In this document: in pieces, positions 7,700 to 18,559 of the stretch | Position numbering within the stretch: position 1 is the first letter of the stretch | Layout: each line of letters opens with the position of its first letter | DNA from: Chimaeribacter californicus | GTDB lineage: Bacteria; Pseudomonadota; Gammaproteobacteria; Enterobacterales; Enterobacteriaceae | NCBI RefSeq assembly: GCF_002858675.1 | Contig: NZ_PJZF01000010.1 | Location: 62,001 to 126,000, forward strand | DNA length: 64,000 nt | Direction of reading: 5' to 3' | Notes under the pieces: model-generated | Database searches by the model: none | Told to the model about the DNA's origin: nothing | Seen by the model: the letters and a program-made list of their open reading frames with translations, nothing else | Made by a program: the position numbers and the translations under genes

Positions 7700-9781
7700 T
7701 CAGACCGAGACTTTTCGGCGGCGCTTATCCAGATCCTTCAGCAGCCGGTTGACCTGTGGATCAGCAAACATCGCCTCCAGCGTCTGCGACAGCTTACGCC
7801 GCCAGTTAGGGTACTGATCCGTAGTGCCGGGCACGTTTACCGGCATTTTCATATTCAGCCAGTCCTCGGGCTGTAACCCCAGCAATGCGCTGGCGCTGTC
7901 AGCGATATAGCGTTGCAGGCCGCGGTTCAGCGTCGGGGTCATCGCCATCATGGATGCCTTATGCCCCAGTTTTTTCGGCACACAACCATACTGGTGCAGG
8001 CTGTTGAGCAGCCCCTGGCGCGATTTATCCCGGTCGGCCTGCAACCCGGCGAATACCTCTTTATCCGGGTACAGCCCCAACTTCTGGCCGAGCGTCAAAT
8101 CCCCGCTCTCCCAGAAACCGCGCAGGGTCGGCAGGTCGTGGGTGGTGACGGTCGCCATCGCCTGTACCGGGTAAGATTGCGGTGCGCGGTAGATGTTGTC
8201 GCGATCGCGCTCGAAATAGAGCACTTTGTACGAGTACACGCCGCTATCCCGCAGGCGGGCGACAATCTCCACCGGCACGGTGCCCAGATCCTCACCAATC
8301 ACCATACAGCGGTAGCGCTGGCTCTCCAGCGCCAGAATCGCCAGCAGATCATCCACCGGATACTGGACATACGCCCCCTGATCGGCGGTTTCACCATAGG
8401 GTATCCACCACAGCCGCAGCAGCGCCATCACGTGGTCAATGCGCAGCGCGCCGCAGTCGGTCATGTTGGCACGCAGCAGATCGATAAACGGCTGATAACC
8501 GCGCGTCTGCATCACGTTCGGATCCATCGGCGGCAGGCCCCAGTTCTGGCCGAGCGGGCCGAGAATATCCGGCGGCGCACCGACCGACGCCCGCAGGCAG
8601 TATAATTCGCGGTCACACCAGGTTTCTGCACCGCCCTCAGACACCCCGACGGCCAGATCACGGTAGAGGCCGATCGGCATACCCAGCGCCTCACTGTGGG
8701 CGTAGCAGTCGGCGAACTGGCTGTGCGCCAGCCATTGCAGCCACTGGTAAAACTCAACGTCGTCACGGTTGGAGTGATAAAACGCTTCTGTCGCCTCGGT
8801 GCCGTCACGGTATTTTTCCGGCCAGGCGGGCCAGCCCCAGCACTCTTTATTCTCTTTGATCAGCTGTTCATGCAGCGCATCAAAGGCGGCCTGCTGGCGC
8901 AGGCTGCTGCCCCCCTGCTCAACGAATTGCAGGTAGGCACGTTTGCGCGCATGGGTAGCGGGCAACACCTCAAAATCAGGGAACGCCAGCCGCAGCGCCT
9001 CCCGTTTCAGGGTGGTCACCGCGCTGTAGTCCACCCATTCCGCCGCCCGCGCTTTTTCCAGCGTGGCCTGCGTTTCAGGCTGTTTCCACCAGCGCTGGGC
9101 CGCCTTACTGTGGCGGAACTCATCCACCGCGTTGACGTCAATGTAGAGAATATTCAACCAGCGGCGTGACGAAGGGCTGTAAGGGCTGGCGCTCTCCGGC
9201 ATGGCCGGGTAAAGCGCGTGAATCGGGTTCAGGCCGATAAACGCCCCGCCTCGTTTCGCCGTCTCTTCCAGCATCATCCGCAGGTCGCCGAAATCACCAA
9301 TGCCCCAGTTCTGCTCCGAGCGCAGGCTGTAAAGCTGCACGCAGGCTCCCCAGAGTTTTTTGCCGGTCAGCAGCGCTTCCGGCTCATAACAGCGTTTCGG
9401 CGCGACAATGATGCGGCAGCCCCAGCGCTGCCCTTTCTGCTCCAGCGTCAGCTGGTGGTAACCGGCCGGCAGCCGCCCCGGCAGGGTAAGCCGTTTGCTT
9501 CCCCCGGCGCGCCCCTCCGTCCGCGTGCCGTTCTCTTGCTCCAGCACCCAATTGAATTCGCCCTTACCGGCCAGCGACAGGGAAATCGGCCGGCCCTGGG
9601 TGAACACTTTCACCGGCGGCAGCGGCCCGGCGGTGGGGGGCGTCTCTTCATCGCGGCCCATCGCGGTCAGCAGCTTCATTTTGGTCTGCGCCGGGATCGC
9701 CTGTTGTTTGCCGTGCGCATTGATAAAGCCGGCAGAAATGCCTGCCAGCGTCGCCGCCTGATCAATCTGTTTCTCGTCCAT
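7700..9781 (-). CDS. malQ: 4-alpha-glucanotransferase (amylomaltase) MalQ
   Basis: GH77 enzyme that moves glucan units between maltodextrins, releasing glucose and lengthening chains so that MalP can act on them; cytoplasmic. 693 residues, normal length. Catalytic landmarks in order are ALRIDHVMA (nucleophile Asp), IGEDLGTVP (acid/base Glu) and THDLPT (transition-state Asp). Starts 9 bases after the malP stop, so the two genes form the malPQ operon, activated by MalT from the malP promoter. Ends at the terminator shared with nfuA. Confidence 0.96.
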   Translation of the reverse strand: MDEKQIDQAATLAGISAGFINAHGKQQAIPAQTKMKLLTAMGRDEETPPTAGPLPPVKVFTQGRPISLSLAGKGEFNWVLEQENGTRTEGRAGGSKRLTLPGRLPAGYHQLTLEQKGQRWGCRIIVAPKRCYEPEALLTGKKLWGACVQLYSLRSEQNWGIGDFGDLRMMLEETAKRGGAFIGLNPIHALYPAMPESASPYSPSSRRWLNILYIDVNAVDEFRHSKAAQRWWKQPETQATLEKARAAEWVDYSAVTTLKREALRLAFPDFEVLPATHARKRAYLQFVEQGGSSLRQQAAFDALHEQLIKENKECWGWPAWPEKYRDGTEATEAFYHSNRDDVEFYQWLQWLAHSQFADCYAHSEALGMPIGLYRDLAVGVSEGGAETWCDRELYCLRASVGAPPDILGPLGQNWGLPPMDPNVMQTRGYQPFIDLLRANMTDCGALRIDHVMALLRLWWIPYGETADQGAYVQYPVDDLLAILALESQRYRCMVIGEDLGTVPVEIVARLRDSGVYSYKVLYFERDRDNIYRAPQSYPVQAMATVTTHDLPTLRGFWESGDLTLGQKLGLYPDKEVFAGLQADRDKSRQGLLNSLHQYGCVPKKLGHKASMMAMTPTLNRGLQRYIADSASALLGLQPEDWLNMKMPVNVPGTTDQYPNWRRKLSQTLEAMFADPQVNRLLKDLDKRRRKVSV

Positions 9782-9790
9782 GCGGTCTCC

Positions 9791-12196
9791 TTACCGTTTT
9801 GCCTGCCAGATGCGTTGTTGATAATCCCGGATCGAACGATCCGAACTGAAAGTTCCAACGCGTGCCGTATTCAGGATAGCGCGCCGGGTCCACTCTTCCG
9901 GATCGCGGTAGAGGGTATCCACGTTTTGCTGCGCCTCTTCATACGCGGCGAAATCCGCCAGCACCAGGTAGGGATCGCCCCCGCCGAGCAGGCTGTTCAG
10001 CAACATATCAAACGCCTGTTTGTCGCCGTTGCTGAACTCGCCGCTCTCCAGCGCTTTCAGCACCGCATTAAGTTTTTTGTCTTTCTTGCGCCATTTCAGC
10101 GGGTCATAGCCCCCGGCTTTCAGGGCTTTGACCTGCTCCACGGTGTTGCCGAAAATAAAGATATTCTCCTCGCCCACCTGCTCGGCGATCTCGACGTTAG
10201 CGCCATCCAGCGTGCCCACCGTCAGCGCGCCGTTCAGGGCCAGCTTCATGTTGCCGGTGCCGGACGCCTCTTTCCCCGCCGTGGAGACCTGCTCGGAGAC
10301 ATCCGCCGCCGGGATCATCAGCTCCGCGACCGAGACTTTATAATCCGGGATAAACACCACTTTCAGCTGATCCTTCACACGCGGATCGTTGTTGATCATC
10401 GACGCGACCTGGTTGATCGCATAAATGATATTTTTCGCCAGGTAGTAACCCGGCGCGGCCTTGGCCCCGAACAGGAACACCCGCGGCACCCGGTCAGCGC
10501 CTTTTTTACTCAGGATCTCCTGATAGCGCGCGATGATATGCAGCAGCGTCAGGTGCTGGCGCTTGTACTCATGCAGCCTTTTTATCTGAATATCGAAGAT
10601 CGCCTCAGGATTAATCACAATGCCTGTGACATCCTTCACATAGGCGGCCAGTTTCTCTTTATTGCGGTGCTTGATCTGGCGGAATGTCTCGCGGAACCCG
10701 GCATCCTCCGCATAGGGTTCCAGCCCTTTCAGCGCGTCCAGATTCGTGGCCCATTCGGTGTTCAGCGTCTCATCGATCAGGGCTGACAGCGCCGGGTTGC
10801 ACTGCTTCAGCCAGCGGCGCGGCGTGATGCCGTTGGTGACATTATGGAATTTCTGCGGCCACAGTTGGTGATACTCCGGGAAGAGATCCTTCACCACCAG
10901 ATCCGAGTGCAGCGCCGCCACACCATTCACCGCAAACCCGGCCACCACGCACAGGTTGGCCATGCGTACCTGTTTGTCATGCAGCACTGCCAGTTTGCCC
11001 CACAGCGCCTCATCGCCCGGCCACTGCTTATCGACAATCTTTTTAAAGTTAGCATTGATTTGCTTAATGATGGCGAAGTGGCGCGGCAACAGATTGCGTA
11101 CCAGTTTTTCATCCCAGCACTCCAGCGCTTCCGGCATCAGCGTGTGGTTGGTGTAGGCAAAGGTGCGGCTGGTGATCTGCCAGGCGGCATCCCACTCCAG
11201 CTGGTGCTCATCCAGCAGGATGCGCAGCATCTCAGGGATCGCGATGGTCGGGTGGGTGTCATTAAGCTGGATCACCTCATAATCCGGCAGATCCGCCAGC
11301 GCGCGGCCTGCCAGATGGTGGCGACGCAGGATGTCTGCCACCGCACAGGCACACTGGAAATATTGCTGCATCAGGCGCAGGCGCTTGCCGGCCTGATGGT
11401 TGTCATTCGGGTAGAGCACTTTGGTAAGTTTGGCGGCGTCGATGCCGCGCTGCTCAGCGTGCAGGAAATTCCCGTCATTGAATTTACCGAGGTCAAACGG
11501 GGCCGGGTGGGTAGCTTCCCACAGGCGCAGCGGCTGGCTGACGCCATTGCGATAGCCCACCACCGGCAAGTCCCACGCTTCACCGCGCAGGATGAAATCG
11601 GGACGCCATACGGTTCTGCCGTCGGCCTGTTTCTCCAGCTTGCCGCCCATGCCGACATCTACTGCCAGCGAGGCATTATGGGAGAACCACGGGTAACTTT
11701 CCCGATGCCAGATGTCAGGTGATTCATGCTGTTTGCCGTCCACAAAGCGCTGGCGGAACAGCCCATACTGATAGTTCAGCCCATAGCCGGTGGCCGGCTG
11801 GCTGAGGGTCGCCATGGAATCCAGGAAGCAGGCGGCCAGCCGCCCGAGGCCGCCGTTGCCCAGCGCCGGATCAACCTCCTGCTCAAGGATGTCCGTCAGC
11901 GAGAGGTCAAAGCCTTTCAGGATGCCGGCGATGTCGTCATACCAGCCAAGATTAATCAGGTTGTTGCCGGTCAGGCGGCCAATCAGGAACTCCATTGAGA
12001 TGTAGTTCACATGCCGTTGCCCTTTTTCCGCCGCTTCCGGCCGGGGCTGGGGTGGCAGTTGCTCAGCAACGGCAGCACTCACCGCCTGCCACCACTGGTG
12101 CGGCGTCATCTCCTCTGCGGCATGAAGGCCGAAATGGTGCCACTGGCGTGACAGCGCAGCCAAAAAGACATCCTTCTTAAATGTGAGCTGTGACAT
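9791..12196 (-). CDS. malP: Maltodextrin phosphorylase MalP
   Basis: GT35 phosphorylase that releases glucose 1-phosphate from maltodextrins. 801 residues, close to E. coli MalP (797). The pyridoxal-phosphate lysine lies in [14 protein letters not shown], and the [15 protein letters not shown] phosphorylase signature is intact. It is distinct from the glycogen phosphorylase encoded at 27742-30189, which carries the GTSNMK variant. First gene of malPQ, divergent from malT with 352 bases between starts that hold MalT-box and CRP-like sequences. Confidence 0.96.
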   Translation of the reverse strand: MSQLTFKKDVFLAALSRQWHHFGLHAAEEMTPHQWWQAVSAAVAEQLPPQPRPEAAEKGQRHVNYISMEFLIGRLTGNNLINLGWYDDIAGILKGFDLSLTDILEQEVDPALGNGGLGRLAACFLDSMATLSQPATGYGLNYQYGLFRQRFVDGKQHESPDIWHRESYPWFSHNASLAVDVGMGGKLEKQADGRTVWRPDFILRGEAWDLPVVGYRNGVSQPLRLWEATHPAPFDLGKFNDGNFLHAEQRGIDAAKLTKVLYPNDNHQAGKRLRLMQQYFQCACAVADILRRHHLAGRALADLPDYEVIQLNDTHPTIAIPEMLRILLDEHQLEWDAAWQITSRTFAYTNHTLMPEALECWDEKLVRNLLPRHFAIIKQINANFKKIVDKQWPGDEALWGKLAVLHDKQVRMANLCVVAGFAVNGVAALHSDLVVKDLFPEYHQLWPQKFHNVTNGITPRRWLKQCNPALSALIDETLNTEWATNLDALKGLEPYAEDAGFRETFRQIKHRNKEKLAAYVKDVTGIVINPEAIFDIQIKRLHEYKRQHLTLLHIIARYQEILSKKGADRVPRVFLFGAKAAPGYYLAKNIIYAINQVASMINNDPRVKDQLKVVFIPDYKVSVAELMIPAADVSEQVSTAGKEASGTGNMKLALNGALTVGTLDGANVEIAEQVGEENIFIFGNTVEQVKALKAGGYDPLKWRKKDKKLNAVLKALESGEFSNGDKQAFDMLLNSLLGGGDPYLVLADFAAYEEAQQNVDTLYRDPEEWTRRAILNTARVGTFSSDRSIRDYQQRIWQAKR

Positions 12197-12548
12197 AAGC
12201 AGGTCTCATTCCTGTAGTTAAACCGGTTAATGTTAACCAGTTAAATGTTGAACATGGGATTAGGGCGTGGCGGACAGGGTGCTTAAATAATTATCGCTAT
12301 CCTGCCGGGCACTCTGCGGCGCGGCATCATCCCGCCGGACGCTTAGCTGGGGAGGAGAAGCAGGGCGTAGCCGTGAAGTGTGATCGACTGCAACTTACCA
12401 TCACCTTAAAACCGGCAGTTATTGCATTAGAAAGTGGCTTAGCTGAACTTAACGGCTAATGATTAATTACGTGCCGTAAAATAATCATGGTGTATTGGAT
12501 GGTTACCTTTTCACCACCTCCGCCGCTGTCAGAGAAGATGGAAACCTC
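12197..12548. promoter_or_regulatory. malP-malT divergent control region
   Basis: 352-base spacer. Two sequences resemble MalT boxes (GGGGA[T/G]GAGG): GGGGAGGAGA on the plus strand at 12349-12358 and GGGATGA on the minus strand at 12333-12327. A GATAAT hexamer on the minus strand (12295-12290) could be the malP -10, which would put the nearer box around -45. TGTGATCGACTGCAACTT from 12379 follows the E. coli malT CRP site (TGTGACACAGTGCAAATT) base for base in its key positions. The malP leader also contains two overlapping near-palindromes built on TTAACC (about 12217-12245) of unknown purpose. Confidence 0.6.
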
Positions 12549-15263
12549 ATGCTGATCCCTTCAAAACTCAGCCGTCCGGTACGGCTGCAAAATACTGTGG
12601 TGCGCGATCGTCTGTTGACCAAACTGGCCAGCGCGGCCAATTACCGCCTGGCCCTGGTTAACTGCCCGGCGGGTTACGGAAAAACGACGCTGGTTGCCCA
12701 ATGGGCGGCCGATATCGCTGAATTGGGATGGTATTCGCTGGATGAGAGTGACAACCAGCCAGAACGCTTTGTGAATTATCTGGTTGCCGCTATCCAGCAG
12801 GCGACCGGCGGCCATTGCAGCAAAAGCGAGGCCATGAGCCAGAAACACCAGTACGCCAGTTTGTCCGCGCTGTTTTCCCAGCTGTTTATTGACCTCAGCG
12901 AATGGCACCGGCCGCTCTACCTGGTGATTGACGACTATCACCTGATCACCAATGAGCAGATTCATGAGGCGATGCGCTTTTTCCTGCGCCACCAGCCGGA
13001 AAACCTGACGCTGGTGCTGCTCTCGCGCTCGCTGCCGCCGCTCGGCATCGCCAACCTGCGGGTACGCGATCAACTGCTGGAACTCGGCAGCAGCCAGCTC
13101 GCCTTCACCCATCTGGAGGCAAAGCAGTTCTTTGACTGCCGGCTGCATGACCCGCTGGAACAGGGTGACAGCAGCCGTTTGTGTGACGACGTTGAAGGCT
13201 GGGCGACTGCCCTGCAACTGATCGCCCTCTCCGCCCGCCAGTCCGGTACGGCGGCCCATAAATCAGCCCAACGGCTGGCCGGGCTGAATGCCAGCCACCT
13301 GAATGATTACCTGGTGGATGAGGTGCTCGACCGTATTGACGTCGATACCCGCCACTTCCTGCTGCGCTGCGCGGTGCTCCGCTCCATGAACGATGCGCTG
13401 ATTGTGCGGCTGACCGGTGAGGATTACGGCCAGCAACGGCTGGAGGAGCTGGAACGCCAGGGGCTGTTTATTCACCGCATGGACGACAGCGGCGAGTGGT
13501 TCTGCTTCCACCCGCTGTTCGCCGCCTTTTTGCGCCAGCGCTGCCAGTGGGAGCTGGCGCTGGAGCTGCCGACTATCCACCGCAGCGCGGCCGAAGGCTG
13601 GCTGGCGTTGGGCTTCCCGGCAGAAGCCATTCATCACGCCCTGGCAGCCGGCGACGTCGACCTGCTGCGTGACATCCTGCTGAACCATGGCTGGATGCTG
13701 TTCAACCAGAGCGAACTGACGCTGCTTGAGCAGTGCCTGAATGCGCTGCCCTATGAGCGGCTGGTACAGAGCCCCAAACTGGCACTGTTGCAGGCCTGGC
13801 TGGCGCAAAGCCAGCACCGCTTTACCGAAGTCGATACGCTGCTGGATCGCGCCGCCGAAGCGATGCAGGCCCAGCATCTGGAGATTGATAAAACCCTGGC
13901 CGCTGAATTCAACGCCCTGCGGGCACAGGTGGCGATCACGGCCGGCAAACCGGAAGAGGCTGAACAGCTTGCCGGCGAAGCGCTGAAATTCCTGCCGCTG
14001 TCGAGTTACTACAGCCGCATTGTCGCCACCTCCGTGACCGGCGAGGTACATCACTGCAAAGGCGAACTGGCACGCGCACTGCCGATGATGCAGCAAACCG
14101 AGCAGATGGCGCGGCGGCATGACGTCAGCCATTACGCCCTCTGGGCGCTGCTGCAACAGAGCGAAATCCTGATCGCCCAGGGCTTTTTACAGGCCGCCTT
14201 TGAAACTCAGGACAAAGCCTTTGACCTGGTGCGCGAGCAGCATCTGGAACAGCTGCCGCTGCACGAGTTCCTGCTGCGCCTGCGCGCGCAGCTGTTGTGG
14301 TCGTGGGCACGGCTGGACGAGGCCGAAGGTGCCGCCCGGCGTGGCCTGGAGGTGCTCAATAACTACCAGCCGCAACACCAGCTGCAGTGCCTGGCGATGC
14401 TGGCGAAGTGCTCGCTGGCGCGGGGCGATCTGGACAATGCCGGCCGCCATCTCCAGGGGTGTGAAACCTTGTTGTTGGGCAGCGCCTATCACCGCGACTG
14501 GCTGACCAACGCCGATAAAGCCCGGGTGATTTATTGGCAGATGACCAATGATGTCACCGCTGCTGCCAACTGGCTGCGCCATACCGAAAAACCGGGCATG
14601 GCGGATAACCACTTTTTGCAGGGGCAATGGCGCAATATAGCCCGCACACAAATTCTGCTCGGCCAGTTCAATGAGGCGGAAGTGGTACTGGATGAGCTGA
14701 ATGACAACGCCCGCCGCCTGAAACTCTACAGCGACCTCAACCGCAACCTGCTGCTCAGTAACCGGCTCTACTGGCTGTGTGAGCGGAAAGCAGATGCCCA
14801 GAAAGCGCTGATGGAAGCGCTGACGCTGGCCAACCGCACCGGCTTTATCAGCCATTTCGTCATTGAGGGCGAACTGATGGCCCAGCAATTACGCCAGCTT
14901 ATTCAGCTGAATGCCCTGGCGGAACTGGAACAGCACCGCGCGCAACGTATCCTGCGTGACATTAACCAGCACCATCGCCACAAATTCGCCCATTTTGACG
15001 AAGGCTTTGTGCTGAAGCTGCTGACCCACCCGCATGTGCCTGAACTGATCCGCACCAGCCCCCTGACCCAGCGCGAATGGCAGGTATTGGGCCTGATCTA
15101 CTCCGGCTACAGCAATGACCAGATTGCCGGGGAACTGGATGTAGCGGCCACCACCATCAAAACCCATATCCGTAACCTTTATCAGAAGCTGGGCGTAACC
15201 CACCGCCAGGAGGCGGTAGTGCAGGCACAGCGGCTGATGCAGCTTATGGGGTACAGCGCCTGA
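12549..15263 (+). CDS. malT: Maltose regulon activator MalT
   Basis: ATP- and maltotriose-dependent activator of the maltose regulon, 904 residues (E. coli 901). Domains in order: N-terminal STAND ATPase with Walker [10 protein letters not shown] (about residues 39-47) and VIDDYHL as Walker B; winged-helix and helical arm; TPR-like sensor superhelix through the middle; C-terminal LuxR-type helix-turn-helix ([20 protein letters not shown] to about residue 895). The ATG at 12549 begins [12 protein letters not shown], as in homologues; an upstream in-frame start at 12495 would add 18 non-conserved residues. Divergent from malPQ, its direct targets. malEFGK and lamB are not in the window. Confidence 0.96.
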   Translation: MLIPSKLSRPVRLQNTVVRDRLLTKLASAANYRLALVNCPAGYGKTTLVAQWAADIAELGWYSLDESDNQPERFVNYLVAAIQQATGGHCSKSEAMSQKHQYASLSALFSQLFIDLSEWHRPLYLVIDDYHLITNEQIHEAMRFFLRHQPENLTLVLLSRSLPPLGIANLRVRDQLLELGSSQLAFTHLEAKQFFDCRLHDPLEQGDSSRLCDDVEGWATALQLIALSARQSGTAAHKSAQRLAGLNASHLNDYLVDEVLDRIDVDTRHFLLRCAVLRSMNDALIVRLTGEDYGQQRLEELERQGLFIHRMDDSGEWFCFHPLFAAFLRQRCQWELALELPTIHRSAAEGWLALGFPAEAIHHALAAGDVDLLRDILLNHGWMLFNQSELTLLEQCLNALPYERLVQSPKLALLQAWLAQSQHRFTEVDTLLDRAAEAMQAQHLEIDKTLAAEFNALRAQVAITAGKPEEAEQLAGEALKFLPLSSYYSRIVATSVTGEVHHCKGELARALPMMQQTEQMARRHDVSHYALWALLQQSEILIAQGFLQAAFETQDKAFDLVREQHLEQLPLHEFLLRLRAQLLWSWARLDEAEGAARRGLEVLNNYQPQHQLQCLAMLAKCSLARGDLDNAGRHLQGCETLLLGSAYHRDWLTNADKARVIYWQMTNDVTAAANWLRHTEKPGMADNHFLQGQWRNIARTQILLGQFNEAEVVLDELNDNARRLKLYSDLNRNLLLSNRLYWLCERKADAQKALMEALTLANRTGFISHFVIEGELMAQQLRQLIQLNALAELEQHRAQRILRDINQHHRHKFAHFDEGFVLKLLTHPHVPELIRTSPLTQREWQVLGLIYSGYSNDQIAGELDVAATTIKTHIRNLYQKLGVTHRQEAVVQAQRLMQLMGYSA

Positions 15264-15306
15264 GGCGATTAATCAGGCGCTGCCACTGAACGTCTCAACA
15301 GGTGAG

Positions 15307-15338
15307 CGCCTGAGCGGGTGATCGCCTGAACGGGTAAT
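15307..15338 (+). repeat. Two 16-bp tandem repeats after malT
   Basis: CGCCTGAGCGGGTGAT (15307-15322) is followed directly by CGCCTGAACGGGTAAT (15323-15338), 14 of 16 bases identical. The second copy runs into the left arm of the hairpin described next. Confidence 0.8.
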
Positions 15339-15362
15339 GGCGGCCACAGCCGCCATTACCCG
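15331..15362. other. Perfect 14-bp hairpin after malT
   Basis: CGGGTAATGGCGGC (15331-15344), a CACA loop and GCCGCCATTACCCG (15349-15362) form an uninterrupted 14-bp stem. There is no T-run on the plus strand; it is followed at once by the CATCACC array. It may end malT transcription Rho-dependently or protect the 3' end. Confidence 0.75.
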
Positions 15363-15363
15363 C

Positions 15364-15426
15364 CATCACCCATCACCCATCACCCATCACCCATCACCCA
15401 TCACCCATCACCCATCACCCATCACC
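15364..15426 (+). repeat. Heptanucleotide array, nine copies of CATCACC
   Basis: Nine exact back-to-back copies of CATCACC between the malT hairpin and the 3' end of ulaF. Identical copies imply recent expansion or active slippage. No coding frame or protein-binding role is evident. Confidence 0.95.
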
Positions 15427-15461
15427 CACGGCGAGCATCCCTGATGCGCGGGCCATCGTCT

Positions 15462-16154
15462 TTATTTTTGGCCGTAATAGGCATCGGCACCATGTTTACG
15501 GCTGAAGTGCTTTTTCATCAAGTAGCCATCAATTGGGTGCAGATGCGGGTTAACGCTGCACGCAATCCAGGCCATTTTCGCCACCTCTTCCAGCACCACC
15601 GCATTATGCACCGCCTCTTCCGGCGAACTCCCCCAGCTGAAGGGCCCATGCTGGCTGACAATCACGCCCGGCGTATGCAGCGGATCGCGATCCGTGAACG
15701 TTTCCACGATGACCCGGCCGGTTTCCCGTTCATAGTCGCCCTCCACTTCTTCACGCCGCAGGGCGCGGGTACAGGGGATGTCACCAGAGAAGTAGTCAGC
15801 ATGGGTCGTGCCGAAGGCCGGAATGGTCAGCCCGGCCTGCGCCCAGGCGGTGGCATGGGTAGAGTGGGTATGCACAATGCCGCCCAGGGCCGGGTAGCGG
15901 CGATAAAGCACCAGATGGGTCGCGGTATCTGACGAGGGGCGGTAGCGCCCTTCCACCACGTTCCCGTCCAGATCAACCACCACCATGTCCTCCGGCCGCA
16001 ATTGTTCATACGCCACGCCGCTGGGCTTGATCACCATCAGCTGCCGGTCGCGATCGATACCGCTGACGTTGCCCCAGGTAAAGGTCACCAGCCGGTGCGC
16101 CGGCAGCGCCACGTTGGCGTCAAACACTTGTTGTTTCAAAGACTCCAGCATCAT
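15462..16154 (-). CDS. ulaF: L-ribulose-5-phosphate 4-epimerase UlaF
   Basis: Class II aldolase-fold epimerase turning L-ribulose 5-phosphate into D-xylulose 5-phosphate, the last step of L-ascorbate catabolism. Metal-binding His residues appear in [14 protein letters not shown] and in SQHGPFSWG; the C-terminal [12 protein letters not shown] matches UlaF/AraD proteins. About 230 residues. The ATG at 16154 overlaps the ulaE stop as ATGA; the next codon is also ATG (16151), 7 bases from the AGGAG and equally likely. The best match is UlaF rather than AraD, supported by the neighbouring ula genes. Last gene of ulaABCDEF. Confidence 0.95.
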   Translation of the reverse strand: MMLESLKQQVFDANVALPAHRLVTFTWGNVSGIDRDRQLMVIKPSGVAYEQLRPEDMVVVDLDGNVVEGRYRPSSDTATHLVLYRRYPALGGIVHTHSTHATAWAQAGLTIPAFGTTHADYFSGDIPCTRALRREEVEGDYERETGRVIVETFTDRDPLHTPGVIVSQHGPFSWGSSPEEAVHNAVVLEEVAKMAWIACSVNPHLHPIDGYLMKKHFSRKHGADAYYGQK

Positions 16155-17032
16155 CGCACTCCTGTTTCCAGCGCGTCCGGCTCCAGCACGCCCAGCCCGG
16201 CCCGGCGCATTCTCTCACACACCCAGCGGCGCGCTGCCGTGACTTCCGCCACCGGGTCAGGGGCGTTCTCACTCCACATTTCGATCAGGTAGGGGCCGCG
16301 GTAACCGCTGGCGTGCAGGGTGGCAAAGCAGCGTTCAAACGCCACCACGCCTTCACCAAACGGCACATTTTTAAAGACGCCGGGCCGGGTGTCTTTGACA
16401 TGCACCGCAACGATATGCCCGGCACCTGACGCGAGTTCCATCTGCACATCGTTGTCCCAGGCGGACAGGTTGCCGATATCCGGGTAGAGCTGAAACCACG
16501 GGTTGTTGAGGTAGTGCGCATAGCCCAGCGCCTTGCTGATGGAGTTCATCAGCGGGTAATCCATGATCTCCATCGCCAGCGTCACCTGCGCCCGGCTGGC
16601 CATCTCCACTGCCTGCGCCAACCCATCACGGAAGCGCTCACGGGTACGCTCGTTGGCCTGCTGGTAATAGACGTCATAGCCTGCGAGTTGAATCACGCGA
16701 ATGCCGACATCCTGCGCCAGCCGGATCGCTTTGCGCATAATGGATAGCCCCTGATCGCGCACCTCATCCTCTTCTGCGCCTAATGGAAAACGGCGATGGG
16801 CGCTGAGGCAGAGCGACGGCACGCGCACCCCGGTGGCGGCCACGGCTTTCACCAGGGCCATACGCTGCTCAGCAGACCACGCCAACCGGGCCAGCCGCGC
16901 ATCAGATTCGTCAATCGACATCTCGACAAAATCGAACCCCAGCGAGGCCGCCAGTTGCAGGCGTGCCAGCCAGTCTTCGCCCCCCGGCAGCGCCTTTTCG
17001 TAAATACCGAGCGGAACGGCTTTATGTAACAT
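16151..17032 (-). CDS. ulaE: L-xylulose-5-phosphate 3-epimerase UlaE
   Basis: TIM-barrel epimerase of the AP-endonuclease-2 superfamily, converting L-xylulose 5-phosphate to L-ribulose 5-phosphate. 293 residues. Conserved stretches typical of UlaE include [10 protein letters not shown] at the N-terminus, [31 protein letters not shown] (metal-binding Glu) and IEMWSE near the end. The ATG at 17032 is 9 bases after the ulaD stop. The product feeds UlaF, with which it overlaps by 4 bases. Confidence 0.95.
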   Translation of the reverse strand: MLHKAVPLGIYEKALPGGEDWLARLQLAASLGFDFVEMSIDESDARLARLAWSAEQRMALVKAVAATGVRVPSLCLSAHRRFPLGAEEDEVRDQGLSIMRKAIRLAQDVGIRVIQLAGYDVYYQQANERTRERFRDGLAQAVEMASRAQVTLAMEIMDYPLMNSISKALGYAHYLNNPWFQLYPDIGNLSAWDNDVQMELASGAGHIVAVHVKDTRPGVFKNVPFGEGVVAFERCFATLHASGYRGPYLIEMWSENAPDPVAEVTAARRWVCERMRRAGLGVLEPDALETGVR

Positions 17033-17041
17033 GCCGGCTCC

Positions 17042-17698
17042 TTAGCCCCAGAGCTGCTGAATGGTGCGCTTGAACTGGCGCGCCGCCTCAACCGGGTCTG
17101 CGGCATCGCGGATGCTGCGCCCGGCGATAAACACATGCACCGGGATGCCCTGGAACAGCGGCAGATCCGCCAGCGCCAGCCCGCCGGTCACCGTGACCTT
17201 AAAGCCCATCTCTGACAGCCGTTTGATCGCGGCAATGTCCGCTTCGCCCCAGGCCACGCCTGCCGCCTGCGCATCACGGCTGCGGTGATAAACCACCTGC
17301 CCAATCCCGGCGGCGCGCCACTCTGCGGCCTGCTCCCAGGTCCAGAAGCCGGTCAGTTCAATCTGCACATCGCCGTTGAACGCATGAGCGACCTCCAGCG
17401 CGCCTTTGGCGGTGTTGATGTCGGCACAGCAGATCACGGTGATCCAATCCGCATTGGCCTCAAAACACATGCGGGCGAGGATTTGCCCGGCGTCGGCAAT
17501 TTTGGCATCGGCCAGCACAATTTTTTCCGGGTAGAGCGCTTTGAGGTCACGCACCGCGCGCACCCCTTCTGCCACACAGAGGATGGTACCCACTTCAATA
17601 ATATCGACTTCCGCCGCAATCTGCCGGGTGGTGCGGTAGGCATCGGCCATGCTCTGGTTATCCAGCGCGATTTGTAACATCGGTAAAGTGTGAGACAT
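17042..17698 (-). CDS. ulaD: 3-keto-L-gulonate-6-phosphate decarboxylase UlaD
   Basis: OMP-decarboxylase-superfamily TIM barrel that decarboxylates 3-keto-L-gulonate 6-phosphate to L-xylulose 5-phosphate. 218 residues. The catalytic motif [10 protein letters not shown] (the DxKxxD signature) and the C-terminal phosphate-binding [10 protein letters not shown]-type loop are present. The ATG at 17698 begins [15 protein letters not shown] after AAAAGGAG; longer in-frame starts would overlap ulaC. Third enzyme step after UlaG in the pathway. Confidence 0.95.
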   Translation of the reverse strand: MSHTLPMLQIALDNQSMADAYRTTRQIAAEVDIIEVGTILCVAEGVRAVRDLKALYPEKIVLADAKIADAGQILARMCFEANADWITVICCADINTAKGALEVAHAFNGDVQIELTGFWTWEQAAEWRAAGIGQVVYHRSRDAQAAGVAWGEADIAAIKRLSEMGFKVTVTGGLALADLPLFQGIPVHVFIAGRSIRDAADPVEAARQFKRTIQQLWG

Positions 17699-17711
17699 AA
17701 CAACGCTCCTT

Positions 17712-18191
17712 TTAGTGGGCGGCCGGGCCAGCGGCGGCTGAGGTTTCATCAATAAGTGCCAGCACGTCCTGTTCAGTGCGGCAGGCGCGCAGCCGGTCAA
17801 AATTGGCTTCATCTTCAAACAGGTTCACCACTTGCATGATGCCGATCTCCTGATGCGCCTGGGCATCTACTGCCGCCAGCGTAATCAGGATATCGACCGG
17901 GTCATTCTCTTCATGGTTAAACACCAGCGGCGTTTTCAACGTGACCAGCGCAAACCCGGTTTTGTTGACCCCCTCCTCCGGGCGGCCATGCGGCATGGCC
18001 AGCCCTGGGGCAATCACAAAGTAGGGGCCGAAACGCGCGACGCCGTCCAGAATGGCCTGGTAATAACGGGGTTCCACCACCCCGGCCTTCACCAGCAGAT
18101 CAACGCCGATTTTCACCGCGTCCTGCCAGGTGGCCGCTTCCGCCTGAAGGGCGATGGCATGATTTTCCGCCAGGGAATCACGCAGCTTCAT
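17712..18191 (-). CDS. ulaC: Ascorbate-specific PTS EIIA component UlaC
   Basis: Phosphocarrier of the L-ascorbate phosphotransferase system, fructose/mannitol-type EIIA fold, 159 residues. The phosphorylated His68 lies in [12 protein letters not shown]. It receives phosphate from HPr and passes it to UlaB. Overlaps ulaB by 4 bases (ATGA), so translation is coupled. Confidence 0.95.
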   Translation of the reverse strand: MKLRDSLAENHAIALQAEAATWQDAVKIGVDLLVKAGVVEPRYYQAILDGVARFGPYFVIAPGLAMPHGRPEEGVNKTGFALVTLKTPLVFNHEENDPVDILITLAAVDAQAHQEIGIMQVVNLFEDEANFDRLRACRTEQDVLALIDETSAAAGPAAH

Positions 18192-18508
18192 ACCGTCTCC
18201 TGTTTTTTAAGATCATGGGGAAAATGGGCCGTGATCACGTCCAGCAGCTTCGGCCCGAAGTCTGCCGCAGACAGCATATTGCGCACACCGACCACATATT
18301 TATTGCCGCTGACGGTGATCTCATCCGCCACATGGGTAGAGGCGATGATGATGTCCGCGCCGCCCAGTTCGGACTTGTACTCCCCGACGGCGCAACTGTT
18401 CACGCTGTGATCGATGCCCTCCTGGGTGAGGAACTGGCCGACTTTCATCTTCATGATCATTGAACTGCCTTGCCCACACCCACATACCGCCAGAATGCGT
18501 ACGGTCAT
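18188..18508 (-). CDS. ulaB: Ascorbate-specific PTS EIIB component UlaB
   Basis: Small cytoplasmic phosphotransferase domain, 106 residues. The phosphorylated Cys9 sits in the N-terminal loop [11 protein letters not shown]. It passes phosphate to ascorbate as it enters through UlaA. Located between ulaA (51 bases upstream) and ulaC (4-base overlap). The sequence is nearly collinear with E. coli UlaB up to the AHFPHD end. Confidence 0.95.
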   Translation of the reverse strand: MTVRILAVCGCGQGSSMIMKMKVGQFLTQEGIDHSVNSCAVGEYKSELGGADIIIASTHVADEITVSGNKYVVGVRNMLSAADFGPKLLDVITAHFPHDLKKQETV

Positions 18509-18559
18509 AATCTTGGCTCCTTATTATTCAATGGGTTGTTATTGTTTAACCGACTGTTT

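Noticed and set aside
9218-10786. Long open frame of more than 500 codons on the plus strand opposite malQ/malP
   Set aside because: It is antisense to two well-conserved genes, has a composition typical of a GC-rich shadow frame and no recognisable domain.
12495-12548. Upstream start for malT adding 18 residues
   Set aside because: The conserved MalT N-terminus is [10 protein letters not shown], which begins at 12549; the extension is not conserved.
15364-15426. Could the CATCACC array be a CRISPR?
   Set aside because: The repeats are 7 bp and contiguous with no spacers, and no cas gene is present; it is a simple tandem repeat.
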